Below, piece by piece: positions 1 to 7,274 of a stretch of DNA of 27,006 bases. Origin of the DNA: Chara braunii (taxonomy: Eukaryota > Streptophyta > Charophyceae > Charales > Characeae); assembly GCA_003427395.1 (NCBI GenBank), contig BFEA01000113.1, positions 556,817 to 583,822 on the forward strand, given 5' to 3'. The notes beneath the pieces are model-generated. The model was not told the DNA's origin and did not search any database. It saw only the letters and a program-made list of their open reading frames with translations. A program made the position numbers and the translations under genes. Position 1 is the first letter of the stretch. Each line of letters begins with the position of its first letter.

Positions 1-636
1 CTTGTTTTCTGGTCTGCAGTCCTATTGCAGCGGGGAAAGGTTTTTGTGGAAATCGATTTATGGTTTTTGAAGTGTCTTTTGTTATCAGTAGAACGTCGGA
101 CGTCGTGGGCCCAGTGGCGATTTCTGAGAAGCTCTGGTCCACATTTTGCTCTGGTATGTACACTACTAAAATGAGTGAAGTGCCACAAAAAAAAAAGGTA
201 CGAAGATAGAAAAAAAGAGGAAAGAATGGCAGGCATATGACGCTGCAGTATAGGATTTCCGAAGCGCCTTCACGGAACACAGTTGAATTTCCCGCCTTTC
301 ATAGTAAGGGAAGACAAGTGCAGAGCCGAATAAGGGAGGGACATAGCCGGTTTTTGCGAATGTGCCAGAGGAGGGGAAGTGAATGGAAGAAGACACGAGC
401 GGGAGTTTTGGCGAGACGACAGAATATGGGATCGTGTTTAGTAGGAACGATTGCTGCATACGAGCGGGTCGTGGCAGCGAGGAAGAAGCCGTGATCTTGG
501 GATGGTAGGAATAGCAATGAGGGTAGCGGAAGGGTGGGAGACGTGAGTAGGAGATTTAGAAGGACGAAGGAATGGGGATAGTGGAGAGTAGAAGTAGCTG
601 GTGCTTTGATACGCGCGCTTGGGATAGGGGATAAGG

Positions 637-644
637 TATATAAG
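637..644 (+). promoter_or_regulatory. TATA box in left pseudo-LTR
   Basis: TATATAAG occurs identically in both pseudo-LTRs. A start 25-30 nt downstream would fall near 665-675, just before the hammerhead at 685-734. Transcripts would then carry the ribozyme at their extreme 5' end. Placement of the start is inferred from spacing only. Confidence 0.5.
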
Positions 645-684
645 AAGGAGTGTTGGTGGGTTTTGACATCTCAAACTCTGGTTT

Positions 685-734
685 GCCTCCTGATGAGCCT
701 GCTGATGCACACCAGCAGCGAAACGCGTAGAGGC
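685..734 (+). ncRNA. Hammerhead ribozyme motif in left pseudo-LTR
   Basis: The conserved core is complete: CTGATGA at 690-696 and GAAA at 720-723. Stem I is GCCTC (685-689) with GAGGC (730-734), five Watson-Crick pairs abutting the core on both sides. Stem II is G697 plus 699-704 with 713-719 (seven pairs, C698 bulged), closing an 8-nt loop at 705-712. Stem III is the palindrome ACGCGT (723-728), followed by A17 at 729, which gives a GUA triplet with cleavage between 729 and 730. The palindromic stem III has no loop in cis, so the motif fits minimal type I hammerheads that work best as dimers or in tandem RNA. A competing stem III (723-726 with 733-736) would give a poor stem I. Confidence 0.78.
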
Positions 735-840
735 GTTGTGTGTGGGTTTTTTTTCTGCAATATCTTGAGATTATCATCTAGAGTTGGGTAAGCTTGTGCT
801 TGATCCAGCGTGTTGCTGTATTCTTCTCATCTTCTATTCT

Positions 841-1182
841 CGAATAGCGTGGTAACCGGGTTGTGCGGCAATACGCGGTGGCTACGTCGTGGGAGAAGGG
901 TATCGGCCCTCTGTACTCCGTTTTCGAACGCTGCGCAGGTGCCTGTACATGGTTTAGAGCAGGCGTGATCGTCCGTGCTCTAGTTCATCGAGAAGAAACT
1001 CTGAAGCATGATCGTCTTCTTATCTTAGTACGTGATCGTTACTCAAGAAGCAACGTCGACAGGGGATGGTTAGCACACGGTAAAGGTGTACCGGTATGAG
1101 GGATGGAGTAAGGGTTTACCGATCGAGATGTCAGGACAAGTTGGGAACGTGGGATTAACACGGCGTATAGGATAGGATAATT
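841..1182 (+). other. Leader of the Penelope-like element, no clear coding
   Basis: Unique sequence between the left pseudo-LTR and the first plausible small ORF. A 78-codon frame at 863-1099 has no recognisable motif. Most likely this is 5' untranslated leader. Confidence 0.5.
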
Positions 1183-1419
1183 ATGAATGATCGGAACTTT
1201 AGGGAGTCAGAGTTTTTTTGTTTATGGCATGAGTTGGAAGAATGCGTGTATGATGATTTGATTCCCCAACTGTACGTGACAATACACTTTGGCAACGAAG
1301 AGTTGAAGGAGGAGTTTATTGACTTATTAGAAAAGTTTCTCGGGAGGTTATATAGTGTTGGGTGTATAGTTAGAGATCAAAGGAGGAGAAGTAGAAGAAG
1401 ACTGAGGAGAAGGAGGTAG
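1183..1419 (+). CDS. Small ORF upstream of gag-like ORF1, acidic with Arg-rich tail
   Basis: A 78-codon frame beginning with an ATG at 1183. The first two thirds are acidic and leucine/phenylalanine-rich; the last 15 residues are almost all arginine. It stops three bases before the ATG of the zinc-knuckle ORF at 1422, so it could be a separate upstream ORF or the N-terminal part of ORF1 cut off by a frameshift. I do not recognise a family. The arginine tail comes from a purine-rich stretch and may be chance. Confidence 0.35.
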   Translation: MNDRNFRESEFFCLWHELEECVYDDLIPQLYVTIHFGNEELKEEFIDLLEKFLGRLYSVGCIVRDQRRRSRRRLRRRR

Positions 1420-1421
1420 GG

Positions 1422-2306
1422 ATGGCTAACGTACCGGTACAAGGCGCACCACTCCAGGGATACGGGAACGTCGCTCCGTTTACGGGGGTGCAGTCGGGCG
1501 TTATTACGTGCCATATATGTGGTAAGGTGGGGCATTATGCCCAGAATTGTTGGTCTGCTGGTAACGGGAGACCCGTGCCCGTTCCACCGATCATCACGAA
1601 TGGGACACAGGATGATGAAATGAAAGAAATGAAGTACTTTAGGGAGAAGATGAGGAAACGGAAAGCAGATCTGGAGAGGAGAGAAAAGGCGAAAAGAAGA
1701 GGAGAATAGGAGAGAGCATGACAGGTTGAAAGAAGCCGAGGCACGGGAAGCTCGGATGGACGCGAGGCTAGTACGACTCTTGGCGCAGCACTCGAAGACG
1801 GTGGACAGAGGAGAATCATCGGTTAAAAAAAGTCACCCAAGACCACGGCTAGGATGCTCCGGGAGATCAGGAGTTATCTCGTTGAATCGGAAGACGATAG
1901 CGAAGAAGTTAAGGAAGAAGCGGGGAAATTAATCGAGGCGATAGAGAGGCGGAAGGGAAAAAGAAAGGAAACTGTTGGAGGAGGGGTGGTATCAAGGAAC
2001 TTGCGAAAGGGTCAGCGAAGTGATCCGGTGATGGTGGAGGAAGATGACGAAGTACGGACACCGTCTGCGCCCAGGAGAGGGGAAAGCCAGGATGCTGCAA
2101 GCACGGACATGTTGGATTTTGCTATCGAGATGCACCGACATCTGTCGGAGAAAAAGGTGCCCGAGTTGAGGAAATTTTGCAATCGCGAGGGAATTGAATG
2201 GTCCCAGCGTGACGTTGCGATCGGCGAGTTCGTCAAGTGCAAAGCCAAGCTTGCTTACGATGAGTTTGTTGAAAGTGGAAGGATCTCCCCGATATTTAAA
2301 AGGTAG
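1422..2306 (+). pseudogene. Gag-like ORF1: CCHC knuckle, charged coiled coil, SAP-like segment (frameshifted)
   Basis: Begins with ATG at 1422 in a purine-rich context. Residues 30-43 form a CCHC zinc knuckle (C30, C33, H38, C43; CHICGKVGHYAQNC), as in nucleocapsid proteins. A Lys/Glu/Arg-rich region likely to be a coiled coil follows. The frame shifts near 1690-1707 (continuing as REHDRLKEAEAREAR) and again in an A-run at 1824-1831 (continuing as SPKTTARMLREIRSYL). The last part, to 2306, has an acidic linker and a segment (KKVPELRKFCNREGIEW and on) resembling a SAP-type helix-turn-helix nucleic-acid-binding motif. From memory, similar proteins are numerous in Chara braunii. Likely role in the living element: binding element RNA in a ribonucleoprotein. 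The SAP assignment is tentative. Confidence 0.7.
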
Positions 2307-2311
2307 ATGTC

Positions 2312-2863
2312 ATGGGAGTACTGGGGGAGCTCCGGGATGCGATGCGCCGTAGAGGTGATGAGGTGAATCGGGGTAGGAGGGGCTTGAAGACCGAAGAAGA
2401 AGATGTGATTTTTCGACTGTTTCTGCTGTGTGTGATTAGAGGTGAATTTCCATGGGGGAAGAAATGGATTGGGATTACTGCTACAGAGGAAAAAGATGCT
2501 TCGACTAATGACCCGGGGGTATATGCCGTTGTGAGCCCATTCTGCCGACACTTCTACATTGGAGCTACCACGAGGAAGATTATCATACGCTGGTTTGATC
2601 ACGTGAAAGGAGCAATCAGAAAGGAGGCAGGAAATGCCCCGAAGCTGCATAACTGGTTGAAGATCTTTGGGTGGGAGAAATATCTCGTGCTCCCTTTGGT
2701 ATGTAATGCATCTGACCCCTTCGTAGTAGAAGGTACATTGATCCAGAGGTTTTCTTCTGCTTTGAACACCCAGGGAAGTAGAAAGGAGGGAAGAGTGCGA
2801 CGGAAGAAGAAGGGAAAAGAGAAAGGGGGAAGAGGGTTAGTAATGAGAAGGGAGGTAGCGTAA
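2312..2863 (+). CDS. GIY-YIG endonuclease of the Penelope-like element (N-terminal position)
   Basis: A 183-codon frame starting at ATG 2312, five bases after the ORF1 stop; the frame is closed upstream by TAA at 2297. The domain spans about residues 69-155: GVY (69-71), YIG (82-84), Arg93 and His97 in the RWFDH helix, Glu140 (VVEGTLI) and Asn152 (LNTQG). These are the residues expected for metal-dependent nicking by GIY-YIG nucleases. Only one cysteine lies between GVY and YIG, so the CCHH zinc motif typical of Penelope endonucleases is absent. A Lys/Arg-rich tail (about 157-180) could be a nuclear localisation signal. The frame ends at TAA 2863 before the RT, whereas relatives have one fused ORF, so this stop or a nearby frameshift is probably damage. 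Confidence 0.8.
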   Translation: MGVLGELRDAMRRRGDEVNRGRRGLKTEEEDVIFRLFLLCVIRGEFPWGKKWIGITATEEKDASTNDPGVYAVVSPFCRHFYIGATTRKIIIRWFDHVKGAIRKEAGNAPKLHNWLKIFGWEKYLVLPLVCNASDPFVVEGTLIQRFSSALNTQGSRKEGRVRRKKKGKEKGGRGLVMRREVA

Positions 2864-2865
2864 TC

Positions 2866-3292
2866 TTGTTTAATGGGAAAGCCTCGATCATTGACGCAAT
2901 TTTGGAATTGAAGGGGGGCAGCGGAATCAAGCAGATTAGCTCGACCGGGGGATTAGTGTGGGCGGATAAATGGCAGAGCGTTAAAGGGAAAGTGGGAGGT
3001 TGTGTTTTGGAGACTGAGGGGAAGGTTATTCCTAACGAGGAGGAAGAACATACTCCGGGAATTGATGCGCCAACCCGGGAATATTCGAAGCATTTACAAG
3101 CTAGGATCTGAAGAGATCATCAATCTGTACAGGACTTCTGGCCTGTTTTGTGAGAAGAAGACTCGCAATCATCTGAGATATGCGATTTCGAATGTTGCGA
3201 GAAGAAAGTATGGAGTTAGTGGTGGTTCCCATAAATCAGAACCCGGGCGCTACTCTGATACTTTGCCCGTACTTGTACATTACGGCATGTAA
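2866..3292 (+). pseudogene. Linker between endonuclease and RT (frameshifted)
   Basis: Two overlapping open segments in different frames carry this region: 2866-3111, then the frame entered by about 3080. The recognisable part reads IYKLGSEEIINLYRTSGLF and continues to a basic ARRKYG. Related elements have a linker with a CxC motif here; I see none. The text jumps near 3206-3215 from RRKYG in one frame to LVVVPINQNPG in another, which suggests an internal deletion that removed the CxC part. That inference rests on memory of the family. Confidence 0.55.
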
Positions 3293-4458
3293 GGAGATCT
3301 TCAACCTGAGTGCGAGCTTTGTTGAAGTCTTTCGAAATGAGACTGATGTCTTGGCAGAGATGAAAAGAGAGTATGAAGAGAAGGGGCTGCGGAGAGTAGC
3401 TAGGTGGCAGACGTCCGGAAAGGTGGGACACGCATATGTCATTCCGAAGGATAAGGATCTTCAAAGATGGCGGCCCATTTCGCCATGCACGCACGACCCA
3501 GCTAGGTTAGCAGGGTCTAGAGCGGGGAAGGCGATTAGATATATGCTGTTTGGGTTGGACCGGAGGTGCCACTTTGATTTAAAATCAATGGACGAATTAA
3601 GAGAAGTTTGCGGTCGGGTGGAGTCGAAGTTGGGAGCGAAAGCCGACGCAATGTATGCTAGAAGCTATGACGTCAAAGAGATGTTTTCCCGACTATCTCA
3701 TCAAAGCATACTGGAGGCAGTCACGTGGTTGATTGGCTGTCACAAGGAGAGAGGAATGATCGGAGTGAAGGTATGCGCAAGGGGGAAGATATGTGCGATG
3801 ACGAAGAGAGCGAGGAAGGAAGAAGGATTTGTTTTCATGGGCTTTGAAGACATCCGAGCTATCGTCGAATTCGAGCTGAACCATACTTTCGTGAAGTGCA
3901 CCGGGGGGATGCTCAAGCAAGTATTCGGCATTCCTATGGGGCAGAACTCGAGTCCTGCCATTGCGTGCCTGGTGTGTGCTTGTGCTGAAGCCAAGTTTGT
4001 GCGATCACTGGGTAATAGAGCCGGGTTGGTAATGGGCTTACGCATGATTGATGCGTGGCCATCTTTGTGGCCTTCAGATCGGACAATGAACAATTGGCCC
4101 GGAATGCAGAGATGATGATGGCGAGGTTTGAAAGCTGTTACGATCGAGAGCTGGCACTGGTCAGGAAAGATGAGGGAATGGGGCATTAACTATCCAGTCG
4201 CTGCAGGATTATACTTCGTTCCCAAAGAAGTCATGTAAAAGAGCTACCGTTTTCTCGAATCTCATCAGAATGTCGAAGTTGTCAAGCTCAGAAGAAGCTA
4301 TGAAGGTAGCCGTAGCCGCTCTGATGATGGAAACTCGCCTCCGGGGCTACCCCCCGGAGGTCTCTCTCGGGGCCCTGGTGCGGTTTGCCAGGGTGTCTGG
4401 TGGTACGTTGAGGACTTACCTCCTTAATGAGTACCCCAGGCTGGAGAGGTTTTTTTGA
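3180..4458 (+). pseudogene. Penelope/telomerase-type reverse transcriptase, broken at the catalytic box
   Basis: The open part 3180-4115 (311 codons) shows finger motifs (KVGHAYVIPKDKDLQRWRPI, residues 81-100), motif A with the first catalytic aspartate (YDVKEMFSRL, Asp164) and motif B (FGIPMGQNSSP, 249-259). Motif C starts as RMID (288-291), then a one-base deletion near 4054 shifts the frame at what should be the second aspartate of the pair. Coding continues in the next frame to about 4188 and breaks again. A thumb-like segment is open at 4270-4458 (ETRLRGYPPEVSLGAL) and ends 31 bp before the right pseudo-LTR. The enzyme would copy element RNA from a nick made by the GIY-YIG domain; this copy cannot. 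Confidence 0.82.
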
Positions 4459-4488
4459 ATTTACTAACCTTTTTTGAATTTACTAACC
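4451..4488 (+). repeat. Two tandem 19-bp repeats at the left edge of the right pseudo-LTR
   Basis: The unit ttttttgaatttactaacc occurs twice back to back, immediately before the sequence matching position 1. It may mark the true left edge of the pseudo-LTR or a replication slip. Confidence 0.8.
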
Positions 4489-5125
4489 CCTTGTTTTCTG
4501 GTCTGCAGTCCTATTGCAGCGGGGAAAGGTTTTTGTGGAAATCGATTTATGGTTTTTGAAGTGTCTTTTGTTATCAGTAGAACGCCGGACGTCGTGGGCC
4601 CAGTGGCGATTTCTGAGAAGCTCTGGTCCACATTTTGCTCTGGTTTGTACACCACTAAAATGAGTGAAGTGCCACAAAAAAAAGAGGTACGAAGATAGAA
4701 AAAAAGAGGAAAGAAAGACAGGCATATGACGCTGCAGTATAGGATTTCCGAAGCGCCTTTACGGAACACAGTTGAATTTCCCGCCTTTCATAGTAAGGGA
4801 AGACAGGCGCAGAGCCGAGTAAGGGAGGGACATAGCCGGTTTTTGCGAACGCGCCAGAGGAGGGGAAGTGAATGGAAGAAGACGCGAGCGGGAGTTTTGG
4901 CGAGACGACAGAATATGGGATCGTGTTTAGTAGGAACGATTGCTGCATACGAGCGGGTCGTGGCAGCGGGGAAGAAGCCGTGATCTTGGGATGGTAGGAA
5001 TAGCGATGAGGGTAGCTGAAGGGTGGGAGACGTGAGTAGGAGATTTAGAAGGACGAAGGAATGGGGATAGTGGAGAGTAGAAGTAGTTGGTGCTTTGATA
5101 CGCGCGCTTGGGATAGGGGATAAGG

Positions 5126-5133
5126 TATATAAG
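5126..5133 (+). promoter_or_regulatory. TATA box in right pseudo-LTR
   Basis: Same TATATAAG as at 637-644, exactly 4489 bp downstream, 41 nt before the second hammerhead motif. It could drive transcription outwards into the flanking DNA. Confidence 0.4.
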
Positions 5134-5173
5134 AAGGAGTGTTGGAGGGTTTTGACATCTCGAACTCTGGTTT

Positions 5174-5223
5174 GCCTCCTGATGAGCCTGCTGATGCACA
5201 CCAGCAGCGAAACGCGTAGAGGC
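5174..5223 (+). ncRNA. Hammerhead ribozyme motif in right pseudo-LTR
   Basis: Identical in core and stems to the motif at 685-734. Core CTGATGA is at 5179-5185, GAAA at 5209-5212, stem I is 5174-5178 with 5219-5223, and the predicted cut is between 5218 and 5219. The two predicted cuts are 4489 nt apart, so a read-through transcript would be trimmed to one element unit. Confidence 0.78.
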
Positions 5224-5320
5224 GTTGTGTGTGGGTTTTTTTTCTGCAATCTCTTGAGATTATCATCTGGAGTAGGGTAAACTTGTGCTTGATCCAGCGT
5301 GTTGCTGTATTCTTCTCATC

Positions 5321-5354
5321 TTCTATTCTATTCTATTCTCTCTCTCTCTCTCTC
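5321..5354. repeat. CT-rich microsatellite at the right end of the Penelope-like element
   Basis: Repeats of ttcta followed by (CT)n directly abut the end of the right pseudo-LTR. Permuted Penelope elements are reported to favour microsatellite targets, so this may be the insertion site. Confidence 0.8.
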
Positions 5355-5402
5355 ACACATGGGCCTCTCTCCACTACCCTCGAAATGTGCAAATAGAGAG
5401 TG

Positions 5403-5521
5403 AATCTTTCGCTAGAACATGGAAAGATACACCGCCATGAGTTGTGTCTTCTATGCTTGTCGAGAGTAGTGGAGCGAGGCTCAATATGGCGGTGTATCTT
5501 CCCATGCTCTTGCGGAAGATT
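5403..5521. repeat. Imperfect inverted repeat, 36-bp arms
   Basis: Arm 5403-5438 and arm 5486-5521 are near-perfect reverse complements (four or five mismatches) around a 47-nt spacer. Related ccactac/ctcga sequence also lies outside the first arm and inside the spacer next to the second. It looks like an inverted local duplication rather than a gene; transcription would give a hairpin. Confidence 0.75.
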
Positions 5522-5580
5522 CATTGTAGAGCGAGCACTACGGCAGTAGTAGAAGTAGGCCAGATAAAACATGAACTAAT

Positions 5581-5626
5581 GAAAAAAAAAAAAAAAAGAA
5601 GAACCAGGGACAAAAAAAAAAAAAAG
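5581..5626. repeat. Two A-rich tracts
   Basis: A-runs of about 15 and 14 bases separated by gaagaaccagggac. Possible tails of decayed retroelements; nothing else recognisable. Confidence 0.6.
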
Positions 5627-5644
5627 TGCATACATGGACTTCCG

Positions 5645-5762
5645 TGCAAAAGAAAAGATAACGAACTGCTACAGAGGCTGCGACCTTTTCGGGTGCTGCG
5701 TCCTGCAAAAGAAAACATAACGAACTGCTACAGAGGCTGCGACCTTTTCGGGTGCTGCGTCC
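5645..5762. repeat. 59-bp tandem duplication
   Basis: Units 5645-5703 and 5704-5762 differ at one position (agataac versus acataac), so the duplication is recent. No gene is evident. The following 5763-6033 is GC-rich sequence in which I recognise nothing. Confidence 0.9.
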
Positions 5763-6033
5763 CCCCCTGGGACAACTCGTGAGACCTGAGACGGTGGCGG
5801 GACTACCACACAGCTACCGGTAGGCCAAAAGCAGAATCCACAATTTGGCCTAGCGGTCCCCCCGAATTTTGGAAGGCGGGGGTAGTGGTGGTTTAAGACA
5901 GGGGATTGACTGAGCAGGAGGGTGAGCACTCAAATAGGTAGAAAAAAGGGGCCTCTTCAGCCCTGCAGTTGGGTGCCTGAACTATGTGACCATCTAGCCC
6001 CCGTGCCTTCGCTGTGACTATCTCTCCCTCACT

Positions 6034-6410
6034 CTACTCCATACCACTGGAGATCCACCATTGATAGACCATGAGGTGGAAAGGGGTTGGGGATGTCCAA
6101 GGGGGAGCGCAGCGGTATTGCTGAATCCACCTTAAGGACTCGTTTGGTGTTCTACCCAAGTGTACCGAGTTATCATATTCACAGGCTGTGTTCACTAGAT
6201 GTTGATCCCAATCTATCTGGTATACATACATAGGGTCTGTTGCAGCAGCTTGTTTATCGGCTCAGTTTGACCATCAATCTCTGGGTGCCTACCTGATAAT
6301 ATAGTCAACTAAGATCTGTGTAGCTTCATCAACTGTTGCCATTGCTCACCCATAAAGCTAATGTTCCTATCGCTAACTATGGTTAGAGAATGCCCTGTTA
6401 TCCTTGACTT
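6034..6410 (-). pseudogene. Ty3-type integrase fragment
   Basis: On the minus strand the sequence reads GHSLTIVSDRNISFMGEQWQ, then after a stop and frame change GRHPEIDGQTEPINKLLQQT, then after another shift DWDQHLVNTACEYDNSVH and GRTPNE. These match the integrase catalytic core around the second aspartate (SDR), the HPxxDGQTE glutamate region and the following W/YNxSxH segment. No other part of the polyprotein is present, so it is an isolated remnant, unconnected to the larger Ty3 element at 20.4-25.5 kb. Confidence 0.8.
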
Positions 6411-6420
6411 AATGTGCAAA

Positions 6421-6462
6421 GAAATCCGTTGAAGGAGACCATACAGTTGCTGCATAACGCAT
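6421..6462 (-). pseudogene. Short LINE ORF2 remnant
   Basis: The minus strand encodes MRYAATVWSPSTDF, resembling the MWYAATVWFHSMDF of the LINE piece at 7524-7808. The two stretches match at roughly 88% over about 42 nt. It abuts the integrase fragment, so the two relics were joined by rearrangement. 6463-6952 otherwise holds nothing I recognise. Confidence 0.45.
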
Positions 6463-6936
6463 CAGTTTCCCCAGTTGGATTTTTTCTTTGCCGTCCAGTC
6501 CAAAGGATTTTCAAAAAATGGGTTGTCCTAAAACTCCACCCTTTCATTGGGGCTGCATAATGCGTCTGGAGCAGTCTTTCTCCAGTCACGGACTATTCCT
6601 CCCGAAAGGTTCTATTTGGAAGTTCATCTTTGTCTTCTTCCCTCCTTTCCTTTTCTAGGTGATGTTAGAAATTCATTACAAAATTTTCCAATCATTTCCC
6701 GAGATGAAAAATTAGCGAATTACCATCGGGGAAAGCTCTGAGTAATAGATTGCCTAATTGGCGACAATCAAAGCAACAATCATCCAACACCATCAGAGAC
6801 CAAAACACACTAGTAGTCCATGCAATGCATGCACCACTCACACATGCAAGATAGAATTAAAACACGCCGAGAGTTCAATAACGAAAGGAAAACAAACAAG
6901 AGGGAAAAATATAGAAAATGAGGAGAGGAGAGGGTA

Positions 6937-6952
6937 GGACGTGCGATGTTGC
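6937..6952. repeat. Left target-site duplication of SINE-like copy A
   Basis: ggacgtgcgatgttgc; partner at 7259-7274 with one mismatch (g to a). Confidence 0.7.
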
Positions 6953-7258
6953 ATCCTTTCGGCGAGAGGAACAGGCGAGAAGTGACCCATCCAAGCATTT
7001 CCACAGGTACTAGCAGCCAAACGTAAGAAAGTAGGCTAACTTAGGCAGGGGTGAGGGCTGGTACATCCCTCCGGCGAGAAGTAATCAATGCCGTCCCTCG
7101 GACTTCCCTAGCATAAAGGGGAAGAGTGTGAGTGACTCAGAGTCTCTCATGTATTTCCTTTGACTTGCCGGTGGAATAGGAACCGGACTGATGCTCCCCA
7201 GAATGGAAAAGGAGCCAGAGCCATAAGGTTCTGTTTAAAAAAAAAAGAAAAAAAAAAA
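6953..7258 (+). mobile_element. SINE-like repeat, copy A, with target-site duplication
   Basis: The stretch from about 7030 (ctaacttaggcaggggtgag) to 7236 (ggttctgttt) recurs at 9704-9904 (inverted) and 18894-19082. It ends in an A-rich tail (7237-7258). The 16-mer ggacgtgcgatgttgc at 6937-6952 recurs with one mismatch right after the tail at 7259-7274, which defines a 306-bp insert and indicates LINE-type target-primed insertion. I cannot identify convincing Pol III A and B boxes, so its RNA origin is open. Confidence 0.72.
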
Positions 7259-7274
7259 GGACGTGCAATGTTGC
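7259..7274. repeat. Right target-site duplication of SINE-like copy A
   Basis: ggacgtgcaatgttgc, directly after the A-rich tail. 7275-7523, which follows, has no recognisable gene. Confidence 0.7.

Larger units (their letters stand above)
1..840 (+). repeat. Left pseudo-LTR of the Penelope-like element (5' end outside window)
   Basis: Positions 1-840 align with 4490-5329 at a constant offset of 4489. A hand count finds about 23 substitutions (roughly 17 transitions, 6 transversions) and no indels, so about 97% identity. Homology stops after cttctattct at 840, where the left copy continues into the element leader and the right copy runs into a CT microsatellite. A TATA box and a hammerhead motif lie near the 3' end. 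An 85-codon reading frame (237-494) is open in both copies, but most differences within it change amino acids, so I do not call it a gene. Confidence 0.92.
1..5329 (+). mobile_element. Penelope-like retroelement, permuted (N-terminal GIY-YIG) type, left end outside window
   Basis: The order is pseudo-LTR, leader, gag-like ORF1, GIY-YIG endonuclease, reverse transcriptase, pseudo-LTR. The endonuclease lies upstream of the RT, the arrangement described for the Chlamys (green lineage) and Naiad (animal) groups; canonical Penelope elements have it downstream. The usual Penelope CCHH zinc motif in the endonuclease is not visible, which matches Chlamys. The RT has a Penelope/telomerase-like motif B (FGIPMGQNSSP). 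The element ends in a CT microsatellite, the type of target these elements are reported to favour. Several frameshifts in ORF1 and the RT make this copy non-autonomous. The window starts inside the left pseudo-LTR, so a solitary insertion cannot be told from a tandem array. Confidence 0.85.
4490..5329 (+). repeat. Right pseudo-LTR of the Penelope-like element
   Basis: Direct repeat of 1-840. It follows the RT-thumb-like reading frame that ends at 4458 and a pair of 19-bp repeats at 4451-4488, which may already belong to the repeat if the missing left end of the first copy contains them. It carries the same TATA box and hammerhead motif as the left copy. Its 3' boundary is a CT-rich microsatellite. 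Confidence 0.92.

Noticed and set aside
166-459. 97-codon minus-strand ORF in the pseudo-LTR, repeated at 4655-4948
   Set aside because: Antisense shadow of the same repeat with low-complexity Phe/Ser content and no domain.
237-494. 85-codon ORF open in both pseudo-LTRs (also 4726-4983)
   Set aside because: Of about eight differences between the copies, six change the amino acid, so there is no sign of selection on the protein. It is open in both because the repeat is duplicated.
723-737. Alternative hammerhead fold with 4-bp stem III (723-726/733-736) and U17
   Set aside because: It leaves no acceptable stem I next to the core, whereas the GUA fold gives five perfect pairs.
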